From: Geobacter sp. AOG1
Lineage (GTDB): Bacteria; Desulfobacterota; Desulfuromonadia; Geobacterales; Geobacteraceae
Length of the DNA: 64,000 nucleotides
Assembly: GCF_019972315.1 (NCBI RefSeq)
Contig: NZ_BLIZ01000001.1
Location: 1,624,513-1,688,512 of the forward strand
Direction: 5' to 3'
Part shown: positions 26,830 through 34,974 of the stretch, piece after piece
Position numbering within the stretch: position 1 is the stretch's first letter
Layout: each line of letters opens with the position of its first letter
Position numbers and translations under genes: made by a program
Notes under the pieces: model-generated
Databases searched by the model: none
Told to the model about the DNA's origin: nothing
Seen by the model: the letters and a program-made list of their open reading frames with translations, nothing else

Positions 26830-28131
26830 ATGGCAACCGAAATCACCATGCCGAAGCTTTCCGATACCATGACCGAAGGGCGACTCGTGGTCTGGAAGAA
26901 GTCCCTTGGCGACAGGGTGGAGCGTGGGGACATAATCGCCGAGGTGGAGACCGACAAGGCGACCATGGAGTTGGAGGCGTTCGCTGCCGGGGTATTGACG
27001 GAGATACGGGTAAAGCCGGGGGAGATGGTGGCCGTTGGGACGGTGATAGGTTTAGTGGGGGAAGGGGGAGAGCAGCCTGCCTCAGTCGCTGCTCCACCGT
27101 CCGAGGCTGCACCCGTCCCTGACAACTGGCAGCCGCCACCTGAACTGCCGCCGGCCGAACCTATGGCAGCTGGGGATGTGCCGGAGCGCCTGCTGGAAGT
27201 CCCCCCCGATGCTGGTTCTTCTCCGGAGCCTCTCCTTCAGCCTGCTGGCAACGGAGAGAAGGCTTCCCCCCTGGTGCGACGCCTGGCGAGGGAAAAGGGG
27301 ATCGTCCTGCGGGAAGTAAAGGGGAGCGGGCCGGAGGGACGCATCCTTCAGGAAGACCTGGAAAAGGCGGGGGTCGGGGACCGGACTCAAGAATCGGGCC
27401 TGAAGGGACAGGTGACCGGCAAAGAAGCAGTTGCAGAATCCGGAAGTAAAGAAGCGGCGGGAAGTGCTCAGCCCCTCTCCCGGATGCGGGCTGCCATCGC
27501 CCGTACGGTTGCCGAGGCGTGGCGGACCATCCCCCACTTCACGGTGACCGTTGCCGTGGATATGAGGGAGGCGGAGGAGGTGCGCCGGGAGTTGAAGGAG
27601 GCGGGGAGCCCCGTTTCGGTCAACGACCTGGTCGTGAAGGCCTGCGCCCTCGTCCTGGCAAAGTTCCCCTTGGCAAACGCCTCCTACACGGACGACGGCA
27701 TCATCTTTCACGACGGGATCAACATAGGCATTGCCGTCAGCCTGGACGACGGGCTGCTGGTGCCGGTAATCGGCGGCTGCCAGGCCCTTACCGTCAGGGA
27801 TGTGGCGGCGCGGAGCCGTGAACTGGTGGAACGGGCGCGGAGTGGCAGGATCAGTGAGCGCGAATTGTCCGGCGGGACCTTCACCATCTCCAACCTGGGG
27901 ATGTACGGAATAGAGGAGTTCATGGCGGTTATCCATCCACCGCAGGGGGCGATCCTGGCGGTCGGGGCAATCATGGACGAGGTGGTGGTGCGCGACGGGC
28001 AGGTGACGGCAGGGCGGATGATGCGGATGACACTCTCCGCCGACCACCGGCTCCTGGATGGCGCCTACGGGGCTAAGTTTCTCCAGGAGTTGAAGAGAGT
28101 TCTGGAGAATCCCGTGGTCATGCTGGTGTGA
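26830..28131 (+). CDS. pdhC: Dihydrolipoamide acyltransferase E2 (pyruvate dehydrogenase type)
   Basis: 433 aa from ATG 26830. One lipoyl domain with K43 in ETDKATMELEA, a Pro/Ala-rich linker, a peripheral-subunit-binding domain (SPLVRRLAREKGIVLREVKGSGPEGR is spread over about residues 143-168), then the catalytic domain with ADHRLLDGAYGA. Distinct from sucB in its motifs. It transfers acetyl to CoA. lipB starts 6 bases downstream, giving a direct link to lipoylation. Confidence 0.93.
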   Translation: MATEITMPKLSDTMTEGRLVVWKKSLGDRVERGDIIAEVETDKATMELEAFAAGVLTEIRVKPGEMVAVGTVIGLVGEGGEQPASVAAPPSEAAPVPDNWQPPPELPPAEPMAAGDVPERLLEVPPDAGSSPEPLLQPAGNGEKASPLVRRLAREKGIVLREVKGSGPEGRILQEDLEKAGVGDRTQESGLKGQVTGKEAVAESGSKEAAGSAQPLSRMRAAIARTVAEAWRTIPHFTVTVAVDMREAEEVRRELKEAGSPVSVNDLVVKACALVLAKFPLANASYTDDGIIFHDGINIGIAVSLDDGLLVPVIGGCQALTVRDVAARSRELVERARSGRISERELSGGTFTISNLGMYGIEEFMAVIHPPQGAILAVGAIMDEVVVRDGQVTAGRMMRMTLSADHRLLDGAYGAKFLQELKRVLENPVVMLV

Positions 28132-28137
28132 TAAAAC

Positions 28138-28818
28138 ATGCCTTATGGGGATATGGAAGTCACTGACCTTGGCATGATAGGGTTCGACACCGCCTACGCC
28201 CTCCAGGAACGGCTGGTCGCAGGGATAGCCGCCGGTACCGAGCCGGAGACGCTGCTCCTTCTGGAGCATCCGGCGGTCTATACCATCGGCAGCGGAGGGG
28301 ATGGGGCAAATGTCCTCGATTCTTCGGTGGAGGTCCGGCGCATCAACCGGGGGGGGGACGTCACCTGGCACGGTCCGGGTCAACTGGTGGGGTACCCCCT
28401 CATCTCCCTCGACCGGCGGGGACGGGACCTGCACCGCTATCTCCGCTTCCTGGAAGAACTCCTCATCCGGGTGGCGGCGGAATTCAGCGTCGCAGCAAGG
28501 CGGGTGCCGGGGCGGACCGGTGTCTGGACCGGCGCGGGGAAGCTCGCCTCCATCGGGGTCGGGGTCCGCCGCTGGGTAACCATGCACGGTTTCGCCGTCA
28601 ACGTGGTCCCCGACCTGGCGGCTTTCGACCTGATCAACCCCTGCGGCATCGCCGGCTGTCCCGTGACGTCGCTGGCGCGAGAATGTGGTGCGGCTGTCTC
28701 TATGGCAGATGTACGGAAAACGGCGGTGAAGTTGTTCGCGCCGCTTCTGGCGGACTGGATGCCGGAAAAACCGACAGAGAGAGATCCCATCGCAGATGTA
28801 GTTTGTCCCCTTAGATAA
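28138..28818 (+). CDS. lipB: Octanoyltransferase LipB
   Basis: 226 aa. RRINRGGDVTWHGPGQLVGY is the LipB signature. The catalytic Lys lies in GKLASIG and the catalytic Cys in NPCGI. Transfers octanoyl from acyl carrier protein to lipoyl domains, the first step of lipoate synthesis. It is 6 bases after the E2 gene, so it is made together with the proteins it modifies. No lipA is present nearby. The start could also be an ATG at 28153; neither has a strong ribosome binding site. Confidence 0.95.
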   Translation: MPYGDMEVTDLGMIGFDTAYALQERLVAGIAAGTEPETLLLLEHPAVYTIGSGGDGANVLDSSVEVRRINRGGDVTWHGPGQLVGYPLISLDRRGRDLHRYLRFLEELLIRVAAEFSVAARRVPGRTGVWTGAGKLASIGVGVRRWVTMHGFAVNVVPDLAAFDLINPCGIAGCPVTSLARECGAAVSMADVRKTAVKLFAPLLADWMPEKPTERDPIADVVCPLR

Positions 28819-28914
28819 GAGCTTGTTGCGTGGCCGCCCAACGCAAGGCAGTCGCACAGGAGCGCCCCTACGAAACATGCTATTCCATTTCCCTATCTGA
28901 TGAAGGAGGCCACC

Positions 28915-31341
28915 GTGTCACGCGAAAACTTCAAGGTACCTGTCGCACAACTGAGATGGGAGTGCGATCCGAGCCAGTTTGACTTTAACACCACTGCCGA
29001 CCTGAACGAACTGGAGGGGTCCATCGGTCAGGAACGGGCCCTCAAGTCCATCGATTTCGGCCTCGACATGCGTGATGGCGGGTTCAATCTCTTTCTGGCA
29101 GGGGAGGCGGGGACCGGGCGCAGTTCCACCATCAAGAACCTGCTGAAGAAGCGGGCCAAGGCCGAGCCGCCTCCACAGGACTGGTGCTATGTCTATAACT
29201 TCAAGAATCCCGATCTCCCCTTGGCGCTGGCTCTTTCCGCCGGACTGGGAAGCGAACTGGCCGGGGATATGAAAGAGCTTTTGGAGAACATGCGCAATGT
29301 CATACCCAAGGCCCTGGACAGCAAGGAGTACGAAACCAACAAGTCTGCCATCGTCGAGGAGTATCAGGAAAAGAACGGTGAATTGTTCGGCCGTTTGGAG
29401 CAGGAAGCGGAATCGAAGGGGTTCGCCCTGCAGAGGACCGTCTCGGGTTTGGTGATGGTTCCCCAGAAGGAAGGGCGCAACTACACCCAGGAAGAGTACG
29501 AAGCGCTGGAGAAAGTGGAGCGGGACAAGATCGACGAGGCGGGGAAGGAGTTGACCGAGAAGCTCAACGATGTACTCCGCCAGGTGCGGGAGAACGAAAA
29601 GGCGACCAAGGATACCCTGTCACAGCTCGACCGGGACCTGGGGCTGGCCGCCGTCGGCCACCACATCGAGCCACTCAGGGAGAAATATGCTTCCTACGAA
29701 AAGGTCATTGCCTACCTGGAGTCGGTGCAGGAGGATATTCTCCTCAACCTGGAGGACTTCAAGGAGCAGCAGCCCCAGCAATCCCCCATTCCCGGTCTCA
29801 AGCTGCCGCGCCAGGAGCCTTCCTTCGAACGTTACCAGGTGAACGTCTTCGTCGATAACAAGGGGGCGGAGGGGGCGCCGGTGATCTTTGAGGCGAACCC
29901 CACCTATAACAACCTGTTCGGCCGGATCGAGCACATCATGCAGATGGGAGGAGTGGCCACCACCAACTTCACCCTGGCTAAACCCGGGGCGCTCCACCGG
30001 GCCAACGGCGGTTACCTCATCGTCGATGCCCGGGAGGTGCTCATCAACCCGTTTGCCTGGGATGCGCTGAAACGCTGCATCCGCAGTGGCGAGATCAGGA
30101 TCGAGGACGTGCTTGAGCAGTACCGTTTCATGTCCATCGCTTCCCTGAAACCCGAGCCGATCCCGCTCCAGACCAAGATTATCATGATCGGTTCCCCCTG
30201 GATCTACTATCTCCTTTTCTACATGGAACCGGACTACCGGAAGTTTTTCAAGGTGAAGGCGGACTTCGACAGCCGCATTGCCCGGACGCCGGAAATCATG
30301 CGGGATTACGCCCTGTTCGTTGCCACTCACTGCAGGAGCGAGAATCTCCTTCACTTCGACCGGAGCGGGGTGGCAGGGCTGCTCGAATACTCGTCACGGC
30401 TGGTGGAGGACCAGGAACGGCTCTCTTCCCAGTTCATGGAGATTGCCGACCTGATCCGGGAGGCGAGCTACTGGGCCGGGCAGCAACAAAGCTCCGTCGT
30501 GACTCGTGAGCACGTGCGAAAGGCGATCGATGAAAAGATCTACCGGAGCAACCGGATCGAGGAGCGGATGCAGGAGATGTTCGATGACGGCACCATCCTC
30601 TGCGACACCGAAGGGAGCGAGGTGGGGCAGATCAACGGCCTGTCGGTCCTCACCATCGGGGACTACATGTTCGGTCGTCCGTCCCGGGTCACCGTCCGCA
30701 CCTATATCGGCCGGGGAGGGATGGTCAACATCGAACGGGAGGTGAAACTCTCCGGGCCGATTCACGACAAGGGGGTACTCATCCTCACCGGCTACCTGGG
30801 TGGGAAGTTTGCCCACGACAAACCCCTCTCCTTCTCTGCCTCCATCTGCTTCGAGCAGTCCTACGAGGGAGTGGAGGGGGACAGTGCCTCGTCCACCGAG
30901 CTTTACGCCCTCCTGTCGGCCCTTTCCGGAGTTCCGATCCGCCAGGGCATCGCCGTGACCGGCAGCGTTAACCAATTGGGAAAAGTGCAGCCCATCGGCG
31001 GAGTGAACTACAAGATCGAGGGCTTCTATGCGGTCTGCAAGGCCAAAGGGCTTACCGGCGAGCAGGGGGTGATGATTCCGGCCAGCAACCTGCGCCATCT
31101 CATGCTTAAGGACGAAGTGCTCGAGGCGGTTAAAGAAGGCAAGTTCCACATCTGGAGCGTGGCCACCATCGATCAGGGGATCGAGATACTGACCGGTGTT
31201 CCGGCAGGAGAATGGCAGCCGGATGGCGGTTATCCGGAGGGGAGCATCAACTATCTGGTGGATGCGCGGCTGCGGGAAATGCTTGAGAGTATGAAGAAAT
31301 TCACTGCTCCGGCGGAAAAGGAAGAAAAGAAAGAGCGGTGA
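28915..31341 (+). CDS. Lon-family AAA/S16 ATP-dependent protease (non-LonA type)
   Basis: 808 aa from GTG 28915, preceded by AAGGAGG at 5 bases; an ATG at 28900 includes that site and is less likely. The N-terminal ATPase part has a Walker A-like GEAGTGRSSTIKNLL, a long coiled-coil insertion (about 130-280), and an AAA core with ANGGYLIVDAREVL. The C-terminal S16 protease domain has Ser in EGDSASSTELYALLSALSG and Lys in NYKIEGFYAVCK. There is no LON N-terminal domain, which sets it apart from the lon gene at 5937-8255. Substrates unknown. Isolated by 96 bases from lipB. Confidence 0.9.
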   Translation: MSRENFKVPVAQLRWECDPSQFDFNTTADLNELEGSIGQERALKSIDFGLDMRDGGFNLFLAGEAGTGRSSTIKNLLKKRAKAEPPPQDWCYVYNFKNPDLPLALALSAGLGSELAGDMKELLENMRNVIPKALDSKEYETNKSAIVEEYQEKNGELFGRLEQEAESKGFALQRTVSGLVMVPQKEGRNYTQEEYEALEKVERDKIDEAGKELTEKLNDVLRQVRENEKATKDTLSQLDRDLGLAAVGHHIEPLREKYASYEKVIAYLESVQEDILLNLEDFKEQQPQQSPIPGLKLPRQEPSFERYQVNVFVDNKGAEGAPVIFEANPTYNNLFGRIEHIMQMGGVATTNFTLAKPGALHRANGGYLIVDAREVLINPFAWDALKRCIRSGEIRIEDVLEQYRFMSIASLKPEPIPLQTKIIMIGSPWIYYLLFYMEPDYRKFFKVKADFDSRIARTPEIMRDYALFVATHCRSENLLHFDRSGVAGLLEYSSRLVEDQERLSSQFMEIADLIREASYWAGQQQSSVVTREHVRKAIDEKIYRSNRIEERMQEMFDDGTILCDTEGSEVGQINGLSVLTIGDYMFGRPSRVTVRTYIGRGGMVNIEREVKLSGPIHDKGVLILTGYLGGKFAHDKPLSFSASICFEQSYEGVEGDSASSTELYALLSALSGVPIRQGIAVTGSVNQLGKVQPIGGVNYKIEGFYAVCKAKGLTGEQGVMIPASNLRHLMLKDEVLEAVKEGKFHIWSVATIDQGIEILTGVPAGEWQPDGGYPEGSINYLVDARLREMLESMKKFTAPAEKEEKKER

Positions 31342-31438
31342 GTATGGTTTTTGCATTCATTAGAATAGAGGCGATTCGGCTTCGACACGGGTAGATGTTT
31401 GCAGTGATTTCTCAGGATGGAAGATGGGGAGGGGCCGC

Positions 31439-32149
31439 ATGGCCGCACCGAAGATTCTGCTGGTGGACGACGTCAAGCTGTTCATAGAACTGGAAAAAAG
31501 CTTTCTTACCAACTCGGACGTCTCCATCCTCACCGCCGAGGATGGGGAGGAAGCGCTGGAGATCGTCCGGCGGGAGCGGCCGGATCTGGTCTTCCTCGAT
31601 CTGCACATGCCGAAGATGAACGGTGTGGCGTGCTGCACCGCCATCAAGTCGGATCCCGACCTCCTCTTCATCCCGGTCATCATGGTGACCACCGCGGGGC
31701 ATGATGAGGAGATCGAACTGTGCAACAAGGCGGGGTGTGACGATTATCTTACCAAGCCGGTGGAGAGGAAGGCCTTTCTGGAAAAGGCTCGTTCCTACCT
31801 GCCGGACATCGAGCGGCGTGAGCCGCGACTCCAGCTCAAAACCCCGGCCCTCTTCAGGGATGGGAAGGGGGTTTGTACGGCTGCAGTTGCCGACATCAGC
31901 AGTGGCGGTATCTATCTGACGACGGATTATGCGGTTACTCAGAACGATGAGATGGAACTGGCGTTTTTTCTCTCCGACAGCGAGGTCGGCCTGATCGCCA
32001 TCAAGGGGCGGGTGGCCTGGCTCAACAGCGGCAAATCCCGCAAGAAGTGGGACATGCCGGTCGGTTTCGGGGTAGAGTACACCAGTATCAGCGATGAAGC
32101 CCGTCAGGCGATCCAGGAGATGATCGACAACAGCGAGCAGGAGGAGTAG
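31439..32149 (+). CDS. Response regulator receiver domain fused to PilZ domain
   Basis: 236 aa from ATG 31439 after GGGGAGGGG. The receiver domain (about 1-120) has LVDD, phospho-acceptor Asp in VFLDLHMPKMNG, and Lys in DDYLTKPVER. The C-terminal part (about 130-230) resembles PilZ, with the DISSGGIYLTTD motif and NSGKSRKKWDMPVGFGVEYT. The RxxxR half of a canonical PilZ c-di-GMP site is not obvious (only RREPR is present near 127-131). No partner kinase is next to it. It probably combines phosphorylation and c-di-GMP inputs; the output is unknown. Confidence 0.87.
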   Translation: MAAPKILLVDDVKLFIELEKSFLTNSDVSILTAEDGEEALEIVRRERPDLVFLDLHMPKMNGVACCTAIKSDPDLLFIPVIMVTTAGHDEEIELCNKAGCDDYLTKPVERKAFLEKARSYLPDIERREPRLQLKTPALFRDGKGVCTAAVADISSGGIYLTTDYAVTQNDEMELAFFLSDSEVGLIAIKGRVAWLNSGKSRKKWDMPVGFGVEYTSISDEARQAIQEMIDNSEQEE

Positions 32150-32200
32150 GGGGGGCCTGCTCGCCACCCAGTAAGGCAGTGATGCCGCCCAGCCGACCTG

Positions 32201-33292
32201 CTACAGCAGGGCGTCGATGGCGGCGAAGTCCAGGTAGGTTTCGGCGGTCGACTGGAGGAGTTCCAACTTCTCATGGTCGTCCGCCGTTATTTTTGAGACG
32301 TGGTCCAGAAGCTTGGTGAAGACCTGGGCAGTGGTTTCCTGGATGCGGATGTAGGGAACGCCGCTTTCATCCAGGATCTTCTGGGTGACGGGAGAGATGG
32401 CAGTATGCCCCGGAATCACCAGCCCGGCGATCTTCTCGCGGTACGTCGGTATGTGGTAGAGGGATGCGGTGGTGACGAGCAGTTCGTCCCGGGAACTGGT
32501 GGTGATGAGAAGGGTCGAATGCTGCAGCCCGTCGATCACCACCTGTGACGAGGCGGCTCCCAGCTGGATGTGGTGGGCTATCCGGTGCTGCTGGGTCGCG
32601 TCCCCCTTGAGCGGCTGGCCGAGACGTCGCGCCAGATTGTGGAGGGTCGGATTGGCCAGAACCGGCGAATAGTCGAAGGCCCCGGCAACCTGGATGCCGC
32701 TTCCGGCAAAGGCTTTCTGCAGGTATCCCAGTGACGACGCCCGCTTCTCCGGGATGAGCTTGTTGACGAGCAGCATCCGCAGCTCGGCCCCTTCACGTTC
32801 ATAGAGTCCCATGTTCAGCCGGACCGAATCGATTACGTTGCCGATTCCTCCTCCCGCGACCATCACCACCGGCGCATCCAGCAGTTTCGCCACCTGGGCG
32901 TTGTTCAGCCCGATCACCGAACCGACCCCGCCGTGCCCCGCCCCCTCGATGATGAGAAAGTCGTTCTTTGCCTCCAGCTCGTTGCATGCCTCCCGGAGTT
33001 TTTCGATGGCGGTAGCGGGGGCCAGTTCGCCATCGATGAAGCGCTTGGTGGACCCTTTCGTCAGAACCACCGGCGACATGAGGCGGCGGTCCTCGGCCAG
33101 TCCGTAGATTTGCGCCATGAGCACCGCATCCTTGTCCATCGGTACGTCGTTGAAGGTGACACACTTGGGGCCGATGGCCTTCATGAAACCGACCCGGCCG
33201 TACTTCCGGCGGGCGAGATGCATGAGGGAGACGCTTATGGTTGTTTTACCGCAGTTCTGGCCGGTGGCGGCCACGAAGAGTTTTCTGCACAT
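32201..33292 (-). CDS. P-loop BioD/CbiA-like protein with DRTGG domain
   Basis: 363 aa. N-terminal P-loop domain (AATGQNCGKTTISVSLMHL, DFLIIEGAGHGGVGSVI) like BioD/CobQ enzymes and the N-terminal part of Pta. The C-terminal part (about 215-340) resembles a DRTGG regulatory domain. It has no phosphate acetyltransferase catalytic domain. Often labelled a cobyrinic-acid-synthase-like or phosphotransacetylase-like protein; the true function is unknown. Minus strand, convergent with the receiver-PilZ gene. Confidence 0.75.
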   Translation of the reverse strand: MCRKLFVAATGQNCGKTTISVSLMHLARRKYGRVGFMKAIGPKCVTFNDVPMDKDAVLMAQIYGLAEDRRLMSPVVLTKGSTKRFIDGELAPATAIEKLREACNELEAKNDFLIIEGAGHGGVGSVIGLNNAQVAKLLDAPVVMVAGGGIGNVIDSVRLNMGLYEREGAELRMLLVNKLIPEKRASSLGYLQKAFAGSGIQVAGAFDYSPVLANPTLHNLARRLGQPLKGDATQQHRIAHHIQLGAASSQVVIDGLQHSTLLITTSSRDELLVTTASLYHIPTYREKIAGLVIPGHTAISPVTQKILDESGVPYIRIQETTAQVFTKLLDHVSKITADDHEKLELLQSTAETYLDFAAIDALL

Positions 33293-33326
33293 GACGCAAT
33301 GCTCCCTTAAGTACGATCTGCTTGCC

Positions 33327-33454
33327 TAATACCAATTCCACATCAAGGCCCTATCTGCGTTGGCTCGTCTTCGGCTCCTCAACGTACTGTCTGTACGCCT
33401 GCGTCGCCTAAATCCTCGCCGCTTGATTTCATCCTTGATCTGAAATTGGCATAA
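33327..33454. repeat. Dispersed hairpin element, family C, copy 2
   Basis: Lies in the divergent gap between the BioD-like gene and the small cytochrome gene. Terminal inverted repeats TAATACCAATTCCA / TTATGCCAATTTCA (reading inward) flank the family core CTCCTCAACGTACTGTCTGT plus ACGCC. Confidence 0.9.
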
Positions 33455-33495
33455 CTATAGGGCAGTGGCGGCCGACCGGGCAACTGTGTATACTC

Positions 33496-33501
33496 TATAA
33501 T
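33496..33501 (+). promoter_or_regulatory. Candidate -10 box of the small cytochrome gene
   Basis: A perfect TATAAT lies 27 bases before the ATG at 33529. No convincing -35 is present at the expected distance. Confidence 0.35.
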
Positions 33502-33528
33502 GCGTATACGGTGAAAGAAGGAGAGGTT

Positions 33529-33852
33529 ATGGCGCGGGGAGTGGTCATCGTGGTGCTAACGATAGGTCTGGCGGCATGCAGCGGCGAGGCGGGCCGGAGC
33601 GGAAGCGGCCTGCCGGGGGGAGAGCTCTTTCTTCGTCACTGCAGCGGCTGCCACCCGGACGGCGGGAACAGCAAGTATCCCCCCAAGAGCCTCGACCGCT
33701 TCACCCTGGCGGCAAACGGCATTCGCACCGCCGACGACATCGTGGACAAGATGCGCAACCCCGGACAGGGGATGACCCGCTTCGACCGGCAGGCCATTGG
33801 CGATGCCGATGCCCGGAAGATCGCCGATTATATCCTTGCCACGTTCAGGTAG
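33529..33852 (+). CDS. Small monohaem c-type cytochrome lipoprotein
   Basis: 107 aa from ATG 33529 with GGAGAGG upstream. The lipoprotein signal ends LAAC (Cys17). One haem motif CSGCH (38-42) is followed by a typical class I cytochrome c ending with a distal Met region (MRNPGQGMTRF) and a C-terminal helix (DADARKIADYILATF). Expected in the periplasm, anchored to a membrane, carrying single electrons. Stands alone downstream of a family C element. Confidence 0.88.
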   Translation: MARGVVIVVLTIGLAACSGEAGRSGSGLPGGELFLRHCSGCHPDGGNSKYPPKSLDRFTLAANGIRTADDIVDKMRNPGQGMTRFDRQAIGDADARKIADYILATFR

Positions 33853-33878
33853 CCAGATCCCGTCGTTGCATCTTCGCG

Positions 33879-34940
33879 TCAGTGAATTCCCCACCAGAGC
33901 CACATCCGTGCCAGCAGGGCTGCCAGCCAGCGACCGGCGGCGTTGTCGGTGATCCGGTCCAGGTGGCGGTCATAGATGTCGAGGCAGGTGGTCGTCCCCG
34001 TGCCGGGAGCGAGGTTGCAGTGGAAGTTGCGGCGCACGTCCAGGGCAAAGGCGAGCTGCCAGGCATTATCCCTGATATAGCGTCCGGTGCCCTGCCACAG
34101 TGCCCGACGCTCTTGAGGGGTGAGGCTGCATATCAATTCCCCGAGCCGCTCCAGGATGGGGCGGAGTTGCAGTCTTTCCGTCCGGTCCTGGTGCCGGTAA
34201 AGACGGGGAAGATCGCGGAAGAACGGCTCCCACCCCTGGTTGGCGAAGTTCATGATGATGGCATTCAGTGCCTGGCGTGCCGCCAGCCCTTCCGTTTCGA
34301 AGCGGCGAGCCGACGTCCCGATTTCGGCGGGGAGGAGGAGCAGTCTCCCCCGGCGCCGGACGGTGTCGGCGAAACGGGTCTCGGCCAGCATAGAAAGGGT
34401 CTCGTCGAACGGGCCGACGTCAGCGAATGTTTCCCGTCCCACAAGGAGCCCCTGGTCACCGTGGCTGCATTCCGGGCGGTCGAGGCATGCCTTGCACTCG
34501 TAGTAGTAGTAGGGGAGGGAGGGGGCTGTTTCCGTGCGCCTGAAGCGGAGCGCAAACCGCCCGGCCAGGAGTGCGCCGGGGTCTGCCGACCGAGCGGTGG
34601 CAAGATGGAGCAGGCTCCGACGAAGAGCGAAGGGGTCGGAGAAATGTGAGTCGGCATGGAGAAAGAGGAAGCAGGGGGCCGCCGCCGCTGCGGCGCCGAC
34701 GTTGAGCTGGAGTCCCCGCGCCGATTCCGTCTCCACGATGGTGACTGGGAAGGGGACCGTCGCTGTCAGCCGCCGGGCCAGTTCCGGCGTCCCGTCGACG
34801 GAATCTCCATCGCAAAGCACCAGTTCCAGCTCCACCTCACGCTGGTCGGCCAGGCTACGGAACAGGTCGGCCAGGCCGGCCGCTTCGTTGCGGGCGGGGA
34901 CGATAACGGCAAGTTCGGGGTGGCAAGAGGAGTGGGGCAT
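33879..34940 (-). CDS. Family 2 glycosyltransferase, TIGR04283-like
   Basis: 353 aa from ATG 34940. The GT-A N-terminal fold has AVIVPARNEAAGL, LCDGDSVDGT, the ESARGLQLNVGAAAA stretch and FLHADSHF in place of a classical DXD. This pattern matches the TIGR04283 group. The C-terminal 140 residues (after about 215) are extra and have no recognised domain. It lies 34 bases downstream of the molybdopterin oxidoreductase gene on the same strand. Acceptor and donor are unknown. A longer reading reaching 35102 would overlap that gene in another frame and is rejected. Confidence 0.8.
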   Translation of the reverse strand: MPHSSCHPELAVIVPARNEAAGLADLFRSLADQREVELELVLCDGDSVDGTPELARRLTATVPFPVTIVETESARGLQLNVGAAAAAAPCFLFLHADSHFSDPFALRRSLLHLATARSADPGALLAGRFALRFRRTETAPSLPYYYYECKACLDRPECSHGDQGLLVGRETFADVGPFDETLSMLAETRFADTVRRRGRLLLLPAEIGTSARRFETEGLAARQALNAIIMNFANQGWEPFFRDLPRLYRHQDRTERLQLRPILERLGELICSLTPQERRALWQGTGRYIRDNAWQLAFALDVRRNFHCNLAPGTGTTTCLDIYDRHLDRITDNAAGRWLAALLARMWLWWGIH

Positions 34941-34974
34941 GGGGGACCTGTGGTGGGGAGGTGGGGAGGATGCG

